This document shows, piece by piece, positions 10,920-25,249 of a DNA stretch of 64,000 nucleotides; the stretch's first letter is position 1; every line of letters begins with the position of its first letter. A model generated the notes under the pieces. It saw nothing but the letters and a program-made list of their open reading frames with translations. It searched no databases and was not told the DNA's origin. Origin of the DNA: Circinella umbellata (taxonomy: Eukaryota; Mucoromycota; Mucoromycetes; Mucorales; Lichtheimiaceae); assembly GCA_025093555.1 (NCBI GenBank), contig JAIWNF010000048.1, positions 248,001-312,000 on the forward strand. Direction: 5' to 3'. Both the position numbers and the translations under genes were made by a program.

Positions 10920-13611
10920 ATGCATATTACATCAGCCATTATACTGGCGTTAGGTGCCACGTCAGCAGCATTAGGCGCTTCACTTCCTCATCACCACCAG
11001 CATATGGATGGCTCATTTAAAAACTTTGGCCCTGAAATTCCACGTACATTTGTCTCTGATTATAAACAGGATGACGATAGCTGGTTTCACTCTTTCACCA
11101 ATGATAATCCTGTTTTGATGGCTACAACTTTGGCTTCCGCAAAATTAGTAGAAGGCTCCGATTACTATGTTGAATCACATTATACAAGTGATATGAGTGG
11201 TGCTACGCATGTATTTCTGCGTCAAAAAGTGAATGGCCTTGATGTTATCAATGGTAAAATGAACATCAATCTAGACAAAAATAATCAAGTTATTTCGTAT
11301 GGTAATTCATTTGTCCGTCCTATGAATCGGCCTTGGTATTTCAATGTAAGTATTTCTTATCAATAAGATGATGGATTACAGTGATTGATGATAACTCATG
11401 CATGTGAAAAAAAAATGATAGGCTATCCAAAAAGGTCTCCAAGTTGTCTCTCATCGTATTTTGCAAACCTCATTTAATGGTCAAAATAGTATGATGAATA
11501 GAGAAAAAAAATATTTATTCATTGAAACACCTGCGATACTTTCACCCGAAGAAGCTATTGGGTCACTTTTAGCAAGTGTGCGCTTACGTCTTCCTGATCC
11601 CACGGTTTCAATTGATCCATCTACATTTGTTCCTATGGCAACCTTATTGCCATCCTCTTCGAATAACAACGGACAAGAAACATTTTTATACGAACAAGTT
11701 CCCTTTGCTATTTCCCCTGTACGAGCTCGTCGAGCTTATATGCAACTTGAGTCAGGCCACTTGGCCCAAGTATGGGATGTGGAGATTGAAATGGATGATC
11801 ACTGGTATAACGCTCAAGTGAATGCACACGATGGAACGTTAGTGAGCCTTGTGGACTGGGTGGCCGATGCATCAGATGTGTACTACAATGTGATTCCATT
11901 TGGGTTCAATGATCCCTCAGCTACAAGCCAGGTTTTGGTTCATAATCCGCATGATGAATTTGCTAGTCCAGAAGGATGGCATGCGCAAGGTACCATGGAA
12001 AGTGGTCATGCTTTAGTATTTAATGTCACCATTGGAAACAATGCTTATGCACATACAAATCCCGACGGTGGATATGATTGGGAAAAAAATCATCGCCCCA
12101 GTGGTAAAATTAGTACTACTGGAGATATTACTTTCGATTATGAAGCTGCTTTTGATAAGGACGAACCAGAAATCTATGAAGATGCCGCAGTGACAAATTT
12201 GTTTTACTGGGTTAATACGGTATGTGTATATGACGTATACTTTTTTATTTATATTTATCCCCATGGCTGATATGTATAATTAAATTACCCATATAAAAAG
12301 GATGCTGACCATTTTCTTTTTATTTTTGGCTAATTTGTAACTTTTTTTATAAAGGCACATGATTTATTCTATCGATATGGATTTAATGAAAAAGCTGGTA
12401 AATTTTTTGGCCGAGAAAAAGACTGTTTGGATTTTTGGTGTGAAAAAATAAAAACTAATTAAGGTTTATATATAAACTTTAGGTAATTTTCAACAAGATA
12501 ATCTTGGTCGTGGTCGTCCAGGTGATGACGGTGCTGGTGATGCTGTCATCGCTAATGCTCAGGATGGTTCAGGTAATAATAAAATAGTAATAATATGAAG
12601 AAGAAGATAACAGAAAAAATAAGGGGTAAAGGGGTAAGTGGAAATCAAATTTTGTTCTTAATTATATCACATCATCTGCAGGACGAAATAATGCTAATTT
12701 CGCTACACCACCTGACGGTCGCCATGGTAAAATGCGAATGTATGTTTGGGATCAAACTTCCCCTATGAGAGATGGTGATTTTGAATCTGGTATTATTATT
12801 CATGAGTATACTCATGGTGTTTCGAATCGATTGACTGGTGGTCCCAAAGATGTAAACTGCTTGGGTTGGGGAGAAGCTGGTGGTATGGGTGAAGGCTGGG
12901 GCGATTTTGTTGCAACAATCATCCGGATGACCGAAAAGGATACACGTGAGTCTGAATTCGGCATGGGTGATTGGGCTAATGGCGGTGATGGTATTCGTAA
13001 ATATAAGGTATAATTAAATTTTATCTATCCATGTTTACAATATTAACCATATGTATACAATAAGAAAGTATATTAATCTATACTAATTACGTTCAATGGA
13101 TCAAATCATTATATATATATAATAGTACTCAACAAGCAAGGAAACCAATCCAAGTACATATAAAATCATGGATCGATTTGATTACTGGGGTGTTCATGCC
13201 AAAGGCGAAGTATGGGCTGAAATGTTATATGAAGTGTATTGGAATTTAGTTGATAAACATGGTTATACCTCTGAATGGTTCCCTCCATTACCTGACGACA
13301 ATGGTGATTTGACGCAAGCTCGTGAACATATTCTTTCGCATGGTAACACATTGGCACTAAAACTTGTGATTGAAGGCATGATGCACCAACCCTGTAATCC
13401 TACATTTACCGATGCGCGTGACGCTATCTTGCTTGCTGATAAGCAATTGACTGGTGGAGCTAATTATTGTGAAATTTATCAAGCATTTGCAAAACGAGGT
13501 CTTGGTTATAAGGCGGGATTGACTAAAGAAGGTCCTTGGCTTGAACGAAGACAAGAAAGCTTTTCAGTTGAACCCGGTCTTTGCGATAATGCTGGTGATG
13601 ATTATTTTTAG
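10920..13611 (+). CDS. Secreted fungalysin, M36 zinc metalloprotease
   Basis: Extracellular elastinolytic-type metallopeptidase made as a preproprotein. Six exons: 10920-11345, 11422-12219, 12355-12397 (43 nt), 12483-12572, 12682-13007 and 13126-13611; 722 residues. It begins with a hydrophobic signal peptide (residues 1 to about 22) followed by a His-rich patch. The propeptide includes an FTP-type region ([16 protein letters not shown]). The catalytic domain has the gluzincin zinc motif HEYTH (about 493-497) within [16 protein letters not shown], and the third ligand Glu in GEGWGDF (about 523). The [17 protein letters not shown] block spans the small third and fourth exons. Longer than the usual 630-650 residues, partly from the propeptide. 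The presence of all ligands argues for an active enzyme. The start chosen is the ATG directly preceding the signal peptide. Confidence 0.92.
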
Positions 13612-14376
13612 ATTATATGTAATTATTCCATTTTCATTTATCCCTCTTCTTTGAGAAGATGATGATGAATATGACGTTGTTTTCGACTTTACTTGCTTTT
13701 TTTTTCTTTTATATTACTTGTCAGTATGATATATTCCTTTTTATTTTCGTATATAACCATTCATCAACTCTGAACAAACAAACACACACATACAACTTCT
13801 TGTATAGAATGATAAATATTAATAATATTTACTCTCTGTTTATTTTTATTACGTTCCCTCATTCTCTCTTTCTATCTTTACTATAGCTTTCTTTTTTATT
13901 TTCTTGTTTTTTTTTCATTTACTTTATTTTCTCCTTTTTGTTTATTTTCAACTACTTATATTATTAAACGATAATATCTTATTTCCTCCATCATCATGGT
14001 ATATCCATATATTGTTGACTAAATTATCATTAGAGCTATGTAAAATAGTAATTCCGTGAAGGAATTAGGGGTTTTCATGGAAAGTAGAGCGGATATATTT
14101 TATTGAGCTCCTTTATTTTTCAATGACTTACCGCATATCGTAAATGACAATGTCTTGAAAAACTGTAAACACTATTTATTTATGAGAAGAACGTAAAATA
14201 AGTATTGCATTAAATACAGAATTTGATAAAGTGTAATTTTTTATTCGGGCCCGCCACATCAAATTCATCGCGTACAACGCGTTTATATCTATTTTTTTAC
14301 TAGCGCGTTTTTCCAGTTTTTAACTCGCGTTCCTTTCTCTCTCCCTAATTCTTTTTTTTCATATACATATCATACA
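13612..14376. other. Intergenic: 3' flank of the protease and promoter of RAD5
   Basis: T-rich 3' flank with TTTTTTATTTTC tracts, then about 300 bp AT-rich DNA. CGCG-containing words (TTCATCGCGTACAACGCG and ACTAGCGCG) lie at about 14265-14310, upstream of RAD5, and resemble MCB/E2F-type ACGCG sites. That is only suggestive of cell-cycle control. Confidence 0.4.
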
Positions 14377-17300
14377 ATGACTGATAAAAATAGGAAGCGA
14401 CGTTTTTTTGAAGAAGATGTGGAAATGGCACCTGCACGACGTATTCCTCGAGTCGAACCTGCAGAAGATAATGACAATTCCTCAACATCATATAGCAAAA
14501 CTACTGCTACTACAACTATGAATGGAGAGCAATCGCCAATGAAAGAAGAATTTCCACTTTCTGATATTTCTGGATCACAACCAGAATCAATGTGCATTTC
14601 ACCTATTCGACCTGCTCCAGTAGATGAAAAACTGCAACAATTTCAAGACGTAGTCGGTAATGAAGTTAGTCATGCAGAATTAGAACGACTTTTAAATGCT
14701 TGTCGAGGAGATTTACAAATGGCAATCAATGCTTATTTTACACGTACTATTGAGACCCCTATTGCACCGACAGTTTCAATGACAACAACCACAAACGACA
14801 CTAATAGCATTATTACATCACAGCAACAAGACTTTCGTTATATTGGAGAATGGTATATTGAAGGCTTTTCCATGGTGAATGGTCGTAGTCCCGTTAAAGA
14901 AGGAGATCCGGTTATCATTGAACGATCCAAACAAGCCGCCAATTCACCAACTACATATAAACGCGGACGAGCAAGTGGTGTACGGCGACTTACAGAAAAC
15001 ATCATTGTTCGCTTCTCAACGTTACACACCCGACAAGAAATTGGAAGACTAAAAGCAACTAAGACAGTGTCTAAACTTCTTGATCTTGAAATATGTCATT
15101 TTGAAGCCGATATTGTCGTTTGTCCGCCCAACCTTAGAACTGGAACGGATATGTTATTGCGAATAAAATGTTTTCTGACCAACAAGGCATTTACATCTGA
15201 TAGTAGGTTGTCGTTTATGAAGGAGCAAGAACAGATTCCGTTCGATCGATCATCCGAAACAGTTCATGGGCGACAAATGCAGGAAAAAACTATAGCGATT
15301 TTGGAATTGTTCAAACAGATTAGTTTAAAGCCATCAAGATCTGCTATGCAACGTATGAATATGAAAGTCGGTAGAACTGAAGATGATGCACGCGATCAAC
15401 TTGCCGTATCAATAACCTCAATGCCACAGCAACAGCAAGCGAACGAGGAACAAGATGATGAAGAAGGTGAAGATACTGGAAATGAAGAAAAAGAAGTGAC
15501 TAATGAGCAATTGGATTCAATTTATGAAAAAGCACAATTGTTTGACGGACAGATCTCCCCCATGGATGAACCCGATGAAATGTCATTAATTTTAAAACCA
15601 TATCAAAGAAGGGTAATATTATATTCGATGCTTTTATGGTTTACAAAGTGAATAGATTTAGAACAAAAGAAAAATTTATTATTGTATAACATAGGCCCTT
15701 GGTTGGATGGTCCATAAAGAATCTGTGGAGCATGAAAAAGATGAAAGATCAATGCGGGCGATGCATCCTCTATGGGAAGAATATCAATTTCCGCTAGAGA
15801 GTAATATATTTTTTTACTTTAATCCATATACAGGTAAATATTATTTATGATATAAGCAAGGGGATGCCCAACTGACAAAAAATTATATATTGATCAGTAA
15901 TAATGGTACCATCAAATAGGACAATTGAGCTTGGAATTCCCTGAACTAGAAACTCAAGAACGTGGTGGTATATTAGCTGATGGTGACTACATTGTTATTC
16001 TTTATTGGTGGCATCATTCTGCAACAAACTTTTAACTAACTCAACAATGTTTTCTGATTATTATGCATTTTAGAAATGGGTCTCGGTAAAACAATCGAGA
16101 TGCTAAGTTTGATTCACAAGAATAAATACGTTCCCGGTGTATCCCCTGTTCCAGCCGACAAATCCTCTTCTTCACCAACAACTCTTGTCGTCTGCCCTAT
16201 GTCCTTACTCGCTCAGTGGCGCGATGAATTGATCCGTGGTTCCAAACCTGATTCTATCCATGTAGAAGTTTATTATGGCGCTAGTCGATATGCCAACATA
16301 AAAGAGCAATTATGCCAATGGGATGGTTCAGCACCTGACGTTCTTATCACTACTTACAATACTGTATTAAGTGATTGGAATCGATCCAATGAAGTACTTT
16401 CCAATATCAATTTTTGGCGTATTATTTTAGATGAAGCCCATCAAATTAAGAACCGACTTTCCAAGACATCACGCGCGTGCACAGCGCTCAAAGCAGCTCG
16501 ACGTTGGGCCGTTACTGGTACACCCATCCAAAACAAATTAGAGGATTTATATACCTTGGTGCGATATTTAAAACAAGAACCATGGGCCAATTATACATTT
16601 TGGCGTGCTTTTATTACAATTCCTTTTGAAAGAAAGGATCCACGTGCATTAACCGCTGTCAAGACTGTATTAGAACCTATTGTACTTCGACGCACAAAGG
16701 ATATGCGTGATATACACGGTAACCCCATGGTACCTTTGCCACCGAAACAAATCAATATTGAATATTTGCAATTTTCTGAGCCTGAACAAGATATCTATGA
16801 TTCACTGTATACCGATTCTAAAACTAAATTTTCCCATTTCTGCTCTGCTGGTCAAGCACTAGCCAATTATGCCTCAATTTTTCAATTATTGACGCGTCTT
16901 CGACAAGTTGCTTGTCATCCTTATCTTGTTCTTGGTAAAGATGATAAAAAGAGTAATATATATACAAAAGATGGTGGTATTACGTCATTGGAAGATTTGG
17001 TTACCAAGTACAGTGACAAGAAGGAAGGGTACGGCTCCAGTGTACTTCAACAATTGCTGGCTCAACAACAAGGTCAAGAAGGTGATTATGATCGCATTTC
17101 TGAAGAATGCCCTCTTTGCTATGAAACAGTGGATACAAAACTCTTGTTACCCTGTATGCATATGTATTGTCGCGATTGTCTTATGGAATTCTTTCAGGTA
17201 AAAATATAAATAATAAATGACGGCTTGATTATAGATAGTAAGAAATAAAAAAAAGGCATGAATAAATAGTAATAAAATTATTTTTATATTTATTTATCTT

Positions 17301-18156
17301 AGAAAAAAGAAAATGCAGGTCTTCCATACGAATGTCCTTCTTGTCGTGAACTGGTCGATCAAGCTGATGTTATACAGCTTACCTCAACTATTACTCCTGA
17401 TCGTCAATCACTTTCAACGAAAAGTGGCTCTGATAATAGTCATTCCTCTCCCTCAACACCTCCTACTAGCATAATCAATGTCAGCCAAGCTGTTGGTGGG
17501 TATAAATCATCAACAAAAATCGACGCATGTTTGGGTCATCTAAAAAAATATATCCATGAAGGTCATAAGACGGTTGTTTTTTCACAATTTACACAATTCT
17601 TGAATATTATTGAGCTGGCACTCAAACGTGAAGATATTGAATTCACACGACTCGATGGTAGTCAAGCACAAGCTCAACGTGAAAAAGTTCTTACCCAATT
17701 TTCAAATCCACAGGCTGGTATAGACGTATTACTAATTAGTTTACGTGCTGGTGGCGTTGGTTTGAATTTGACTTGTGCAGATCGAGTGATTATGATGGTA
17801 AGAAATAAAAAGACACATAATATTTTGCTATTATAATTTGTCGATAATATATCTAATTTAATGTGTATTTTTTTTCGGTATGGTAGGATCCTTGGTGGAA
17901 CTACGCTGTAGAAGCACAAGCTATTGATCGCGTGCATCGACTAGGTCAAGAAAATCCAGTGATTGTTACTCGATTTATTATGCGTGATACGGTGGAAGAA
18001 CGAATTTTAGAGATTCAAGACAAGAAGCATGATCTTGTGAATCAATTGTATAAATCCAAAGAAGATAGTAAAGCACAAAAAATGAATGATCTTCAAATAT
18101 TATTTAGTACACGCTCTAAGAACAATAGTAGCACATCATCATCATCATCATCATAA
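14377..18156 (+). CDS. RAD5: RAD5/HLTF-type SNF2 translocase and RING ubiquitin ligase
   Basis: Post-replication repair factor expected to polyubiquitinate PCNA and drive fork reversal. Six exons: 14377-15612, 15695-15833, 15920-15982, 16074-17197, 17303-17797 and 17887-18156; 1108 residues. Order of domains: acidic/basic N-terminus, a UBA/CUE-like helical segment (about 88-122), HIRAN domain (about 155-260, starting [10 protein letters not shown]), SNF2 ATPase with GGILADEMGLGKT (Walker A about 479-486, with an intron inside it) and DEAH (about 599-602), a RING finger inserted in the ATPase (CPLC...CMHMYCRDC...CPSC, about 829-885), and a helicase C domain with TRLDGSQAQ and [11 protein letters not shown]. 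The tail is a Ser repeat encoded by a TCA run. Length and inserted RING match Rad5, not Swi2 or Rad16. Convergent with SAM50. Confidence 0.93.
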
Positions 18157-18341
18157 TTCTTCTTATACAACTTCATCATATTTATCTCATTTATCCTCTC
18201 ATCAGTTACATCTAATCTCAACATAGTATTTTTTTTCCCGTGTCATCTCTTTCCACTATCATATACATACATCATCCTCGTCTTTTCTGATATAATTTCA
18301 TGTTATATATATGTATATTATTATTTTTTCTTGTTTTAATT

Positions 18342-20136
18342 TTACAAAAAGTCTATACCAACGCCCAATTGTATACCACGTTTTACTAAATCTCCTCTAG
18401 CAGCAGTTAATGGAATACAATAGTTCAATTCTAAACGAGCAATACTATGACGATATATAAGACCAAATCCGACAGAAATACTAGGTGATCGTGTAAGAGA
18501 CTGTACTGTATCTTGTGCACTTGTGCCTAGTTTCCATGGTACCAGTGTTCCTGCATTGATAAATGTATGTGCTCTTATAGGTTTATCTTCATATTTTGGC
18601 AAAGGCGATATCGCACTCATGCCAACAGCCCAATATGCATCACCGCCCAAGGCATCCCCTAAATAAATTCATATTCATATCATATACAACAAATTATTAC
18701 TTGATCAGCTTAATATCTTCTTTTTTCTCTAAGATTAGAAACTTATAATAATAATTATATTACTACTTACGATAATCACGTGGACCCACACCGGCAGTCC
18801 TAAATCCACGAATAGATAATGGACCACCCAGCATAAATTTATCAGATACTGTTGCAGATTGTGCTGCCATGAAACCAGCCCTGAATCCCATACTCAACAC
18901 CAAACCAGGATGTACACCTTTCCATTGACCTTCTGAATCTTTAAGTAATTGTCCTCCACCAATTCGATGGCAATATTGTGTTTCGAGTTGTGCCTTGAAG
19001 AAACGAATATTACCCAGTCCACCAGCTAATTCTTGTGAGCATTTAACATAATGCCCTGTAGAGGGTAACAACAAATCATCTCGTTTATCCAACATATAAA
19101 CGTGACGAATAGATGTTTTTAATGAATGGCCAGCTTGTTGACGAATACTCGATGATGCTGTATCAGCAATACGATCGATGTTTCGCCATGTACAGTCCAA
19201 CCCCAATTCATGATACCCATAACGTGAAACCCCTCTATATCGTATTCCAGCTCCCTTGGCAACTTCTTCATAAGAGCTATATAATGTATTGTTTTGAACG
19301 ATACTATGCGCATTTAAATCAAGCTTTGCATCGGGAGAACCTTGGATGGGTTTGGATAAGGCGAATTGGAAAGCCGAACTGTTTCGTGTACCAAAGGATG
19401 CGGATGATTCTAACATTTCTGCACCACCGAATATATTACGTACAGTCACTGATCCATTCTATACAATAAAAATATAAATTTATATACTATGAATTCGCCT
19501 GCCTACATTTTACTCCATATTAAGTGTTGTAATTTGTTTTTTTTTACCATGTTGCCTTCATTGTTGCCAATTTCTGTTCCCGTTTTTAAAAATACTCGAC
19601 TTTTTTCTTTTACTCGATAAACTACATTAATCGATCCAGGAGCTGCTAGAGGATCTGTATCTGTCGCACGATCCAATAGTACTTGAACATCGTCAAATAT
19701 ATCGAGTCGGATCAATTGTTCGGCGATCGATTGTGATTGATTTACGACATCGGCTACTGTTTTACTTTCTAAAACAGGTTCTGTGACAGTTGTAAGGAAT
19801 CCAGATCGAGTTGCTTTAGTACCCAAAATGGTGATTGCGTTCACATGAGCTGATGATCCAGCAGTGGCAGAGAGCTATATACATACACGCCATTTATTTT
19901 TGTTTTTATTTTGGGGTAGGGGGACCATGAATCAGAAAATAGAAAACATCACAAGTATTTTTTTTATCGAAAACTTGATTATTATTTACCACACTGAATA
20001 GTCGACGAGCCGCTTCCTTTTGTTGTTCACTGATCTCGACCTAAAATTTCACCATGGAATTGTATTAGTTTTCTTTTTTTCCATAAATTAAGCTGTTAGC
20101 TTCAATAATGGGAGTCAAACTCACGTTTGGGTCCAT
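18342..20136 (-). CDS. SAM50: SAM50/Tob55, mitochondrial outer-membrane beta-barrel assembly protein
   Basis: Core of the SAM complex, which inserts beta-barrel proteins in the mitochondrial outer membrane. Five exons on the minus strand: 20136-20125 (12 nt), 20040-19990, 19874-19548, 19458-18771 and 18658-18342; 464 residues. The tiny first exon encodes only MDPN, joined in phase to VEISEQQKEAARRLF. A POTRA domain follows (about 34-125, with TVTEPVLESKTVADVV and LIRLDIFDDVQV). The Omp85 barrel follows with NIFGGAE, DKFMLGGPLSIRGFRTAGVGPRD (the loop-6 RGF motif) and a C-terminal strand ending in VGIDFL with the expected terminal aromatic pattern. Length fits fungal Sam50 (about 480). Convergent with RAD5, 185 bp apart. 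Confidence 0.92.
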
Positions 20137-20991
20137 GAAAATTCACGCGTGTAAATAATAATTGTTTATGTGATTATTTATGGTTTTGATGTTCGCCCAA
20201 TTTGTAAAAAGAGGCCGGGATTTAAAATTCGTTTTTTTGATATGCACAACAATAAACAGCTGTACACAATGTGCTTTTTACTTGACAACATTTAAGAAAT
20301 CGATTTGTTGTCATGAAAATCTAACCTTTACTTTAATACAAAAGCAGGAAAGATAAAGTATACGAATAGTTATATTGTTATATTACTGATTATTTTTTTA
20401 GATAGTCGCTATTTGATCCGTAGCATTCTTTGAAATAGAATTTTACCATTAGGCTTTAATCCTATCATTTTCGTCTGAACAAAAATAATATCTTCACCAG
20501 CAGATAATGAATAATGGATCCACGCATATTAGTGCTCTATTCTGTTTTAGGTGATCAAAATGTATAGTACCTTTGTAGGGATTTGACAAAAAAGGATCTG
20601 GAAAGTTTGTGTACCAGTCATCTTTTGCTTTGTCTGAATTTTTGCGACAAGAAGATAGAGGTAATAAAGGGGTTTCTTCTCAATTAACTAAACAGAAGAC
20701 TCAGAAGTGGCTAGATAGAAAGTATCAGTATGTAGCAGAATACTATCGTCTTCATTATTTAGAAAACAGCAATGAATGAAAATAAGATGTTTCCTTTGCT
20801 CTCTTTCAAACAAGATTAATGTAATTTCCTTCATTTTCATTTGTTCTCTTTTTTTTATATATAACAAACGACAGAAATAAGGCAAATAAAAACAAACAAT
20901 TCCAAATAGCAATACAAATATTAAGTAATAATCGCTGAATTTTCCAAAGGACTAAAGCTTTATATATATGTACATTATACATAATTATTAA
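20137..20991. other. Intergenic between SAM50 and the F-box gene
   Basis: 855 bp, AT-rich, holding the SAM50 promoter at the left and the F-box gene 3' flank at the right. Nothing else recognised. Confidence 0.5.
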
Positions 20992-23129
20992 TCAATTGTA
21001 ATAAACTAATCTAATATTTTTTCTTTTTGCTACGAGATCTTCCATCACATCTCTGTCGAGTTTTTCGCATTTGTGGATAATCAACTTTCTCAATTTTTTT
21101 GATCGATTCATGATTCCTTCAATCCCCACTTTTGTAACATGAGGCAAATACTCTAATCTTAAAACAGTGTAATCCAGATCTTGTATATCGTAATCCTTAA
21201 TATCATCACCATCAAAAACAAGGTACTCAAGCAAAGGAAGAGAAGAAGCAGCCAGCGCTCGAATCGCTGGTGAAATACCTGGATTATCAAAGTAGGGATA
21301 GAGACCAATAAGATGTATCACTTTTAATTTTTCGAGCTTGGTTAACTGTAGAAGTGTCGAGAGTTGAACATTAAATAAATTACGTAGACGAACTTCTTGT
21401 AATGAAGAACAGTTTCCAAGTGACACGTAGTACTGAAAAAATGTCCACAGTTCATCATCGTCGATAGCAATATTTGGATTCCCTTTTGCATATTCAGATG
21501 AATTTTCAATGGCAAAGCAACGTAGTTTCGGTAATGATGATTGAATGGCACGAAGCAAAAGACGTGGTGGATGTGATATAGTGTGTATAATAACTTGTTC
21601 CAAAGATGGACAATTACGAATCATACTTGCAAACACAATTTCAGTTTCTTTGGTAAAGGAAAACTTCAAATAGCGTAAGTGGAATGATCCAAAATAGGCG
21701 ACTTCACTCCAATCTTGTAGAATATCTGGAGCAACGGTTAACGAGAGCGCTTCTGTACATTCCTGAACTTTCAATAGAAGTAAGAGTAAATCGGCAGTTA
21801 CGTTATCACAATAGTGGATATCAATGGTACGATTATATTGAGTTGTATCAATGTTTACATCATCTTCATCATTAGATGGATTTTTGTGTAACCCTTCCGG
21901 TCTAAAGCATATATGGGATAAGTTTCGACTACCATGTTTATATAATATATTTAAAAAAACCGGATTATCCTCGGCGATCATAAGTTCTCTCAAATTAATG
22001 ATGCCTTTTAATATATGTCCAATATCTTCATCCCGAATTCCTTTTGTAATTATATGGAGATGAGTCAAAGTTGTTGAATGCAAATACAATTTATCTCGTT
22101 TCGTGTCGGAAAGTTTCACTGGATGTAATGGTGTACCACATTTAACGAATTGTATATTTTGGCAAATATCGAGTATTTCATAAAGAGTTATTTCACATGA
22201 TGTGTCCAAATATAGTTGTTCTAAAGCACGACTGGAATTCCTCAATAAAGTTGCTATAGGAAGCCATTTACCAATATCTTCACCTATTTTTTTTGTCGGC
22301 ATAATATAAACGTTTAGTTTGTTTATTTTTCTGTTCTTTATCCCTAATAAATAACAAATATAGTCATTTCAAACTTACCCACTTCAAGTGAATGAAGATG
22401 ATGAAACGATACGTTATGCAACAAATTAGCCACCTCTTCCACTTGTGACTCTGAACAATTGATCTTTAGGCTCATTACCTGATCACTTATTAATTGAACT
22501 GCTCTATATAATGATGATGGTGACGATGATCCAGTTCGAGTAAAATAATCTGTCATCATTTCATCAGTCAATATAACATTTTGTACTTTAATTGTTTCAC
22601 ATCCAAGGATATATTGTCGCCATAGTTTCGAAACATCAAGGCAGTTGAGAATATCATTAAAAGTCAATTGATTCAAGATAGATATAGCGATGTCGTATGG
22701 TAATCTTTTCATGAGGTCAACGCGTTGGTTTAGTTTATGTTTTGACTCTTCTCGAAGTTTTATAAGTGCTTTGTATTCTGGTATATGCTTATAAAACTTG
22801 ATAGTGTGTTTTGGCAATATGGACTCGCACGTTTCAATGGTTTCCGATAATTTTTCTTGTTCAAAAAGAGATAGTGCAGCTTCCGCATAACCTCGAAAGT
22901 CGTTTGGCATTTTTTTTTGTAAAATCAATGCATCATTATATGCTTCACTGAACTTTTTCTGGCGTCGATACGCTGTAGTCCGAATGGCCAATAATTCTTG
23001 TTCGATCTGAGGTAAATTCTCGAGCGCCATTGTTGCCCTCCTAATAGCGGTTGCGAGGTTACCAGCAGAGAGTGCATCTTCTGCCATAATAATTGGAATC
23101 GTTAATTTTTCAAGGATTGAGTCATCCAT
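20992..23129 (-). CDS. TPR / F-box / LRR protein (Dia2/Pof3-like layout)
   Basis: Likely substrate receptor of an SCF ubiquitin ligase. Two exons on the minus strand, 23129-22379 and 22283-20992, joined in phase; 680 residues. Residues about 12-130 form TPR-like helices (AEDALSAGNLATAIRRATMALE, then KKFSEAYNDALILQKKMPNDFRGYAEAALSLF). The F-box is at about 140-178 (LMKRLPYDIAISILNQLTFNDILNCLDVSKLWRQYI). The rest is a long array of degenerate leucine-rich repeats with many LxxLxL blocks. This order matches yeast Dia2 and fission-yeast Pof3, but similar proteins are commonly multiplied in Mucorales, so orthology is not claimed. An open frame extends 61 codons upstream of the chosen ATG; MDDSILEKL is preferred because helices begin there. 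Confidence 0.8.
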
Positions 23130-24408
23130 TGGATAGTACACATACTTTATGGTAATAAAAAATATAGGATGTATATATAATAGACATTTTGCAATGAGGT
23201 GAAACCCATGGTTAAAGTTAGCAAAAGTAGAACAAGAAACATCAAAAGCGGACTTCATTATTATTATTCGGACGGGTATATGTGGATTATTAGTCATATA
23301 CACAGTTAACAACGGTGGATGAATAGAACGTTTACTTTTTTCAAGTCAATAAGATCAAGATTAGCAGAAACCAGTAAATATGGACAACAACAAAAAGAGT
23401 ATCGATTGCAACCCATCATTATTCCCAGCAACAACACCTTATTGAAAATAAGTTAAAGATATAGAGATACAACCACACCGTTCTATTTAACTATCAGCAA
23501 AGAAAACGATATTTTTTGTTGGAATAACGAAGGAATCGAAAATCTGACTACAGGTGTTAATGACAATGTCATCTGGCGGCAGTGACAGAAAAGTCTTTCT
23601 TGACAAAATATTATATCTCTTTATACAAGCATAAGTTGACATTGACGGGTATTTCATCAGCCCGTAGTACCTGACACTTAAGCAAGAACTCAAACAACTA
23701 CTTTCAACTGTGAATTGCCAACCATTACAAACTTTGCAATATGGTTACGCAAAAAAACACAAGAGTTTGTACTACGATCAATCCAAGAAATTAACATCTT
23801 GGCAAAACAGCGAAACTTGGTAATCGCTGACTGAATTTAGCAAAATCGAATATTTGATGAGTCTGTTGGGAATCTTCTAACATGTATCTATAGACACATT
23901 AAAAATACCACTTGTTAATATGCCCCAATTAGTATCCATTTTACCATAGCTTACTACACAACAACCACTGCTACTGCTATCACTTTACTGTGAGTCGTTT
24001 GTTACCAATAGTAATAGAAATATACAACACCCTTGTCACTTTATTAAATATTACACTATCTCATATATTTTACACAAAAATATCAAGAGTATCAAACTTC
24101 CAAGAAAATCAATCTTGAAAGATTGCTCAAACCTCTCAATGGAGGGTTTCAAAAAAAAACTTACAGACAACAAGCAACCACTGCAACAGCGGTAATTTTC
24201 TTTCTTTTTTATCAATAAAACTTATGACATATTGCTGTGATTTTTTAACAATAAAAATATTATGTAAATATTTACAATATACGTATATAAGCAAAGAAAG
24301 TAATATATGTATGTTGGTTGTTAAGTAAGAGAAAAGAGAGGGTATATAATGATGATGATGTATGATGATAATAATATAGGTAATGATTTCTCCTTTTTTC
24401 TTACTCCT
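23130..24408. other. Gene-free intergenic DNA
   Basis: About 1.3 kb. It carries the 5' flank of the F-box gene and the 3' flank of the J-protein gene. An open frame of 68 codons on the minus strand (23693-23487) has no recognisable domain. An imperfect hairpin AAACCTCTCAATGGAGGGTTT sits near 24130. Confidence 0.45.
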
Positions 24409-25217
24409 TCATGCTTCTTCCCGTTTGATCTGCTCTAACATTCGTTCTCGTTCAGCTTGACGTAATTTCATAAGTGTCATTGCTTCATATTCTTTATCTG
24501 ATAATGATGGTGCATTTGAAAACGATGCCTATATATATACATATATTATGATTAATTACTTCTTCTTTTTACTATCCAAACTAGAACCAGTTTACCACGC
24601 TACTACCCGAGTCCAAAAAAAATTCGTAGTAATATTTACCTTTGCAGAAGGAATTTTTAAACTTTTGAAAAAGGAAGATTGTTTTCCACTGTTGTTGTTA
24701 TTACTACTAGCAAATAATGGTTTTCCTAATGGCGGTGAGCCGAAACTAGTCAATTCATCCGCTCTTTTCTTGGCTTCTTGCATTCGCTTTCGATCCTCGT
24801 TCATACGTGTCACCATGGCTGGTTCTTTACCAGTATACCAATCAATGACTTCAAAAGGTTCTAATGATGGATGAGTTCCTTTGCTTGTCAAAACGGCATG
24901 CTATAAAATCAAAATATATATATTATTAGCCTTTTTCCAAACTATCTCTTTTAATTACTCTCAATTAATAATTAAAACTTACAGCATCCACCACTGTTTT
25001 AAATACAACAAGAGCTGTTCCTTTTTTCTTTTCTGCGATAGCAATTGTATCCACTTTCCCAATTGGATTTAATAATTTTTCCAATTCTTCTTCAGTAAAT
25101 GTATGTTTTTTTCGTTTCCATTTAATTTTTAATGCACAATCCAATTCAGTCGGTTCGGGTATTTTCTCTATATAATAATAATGATCTATCAGTACAATTG
25201 ATATACACACAAACACG

Positions 25218-25249
<32 letters not shown>

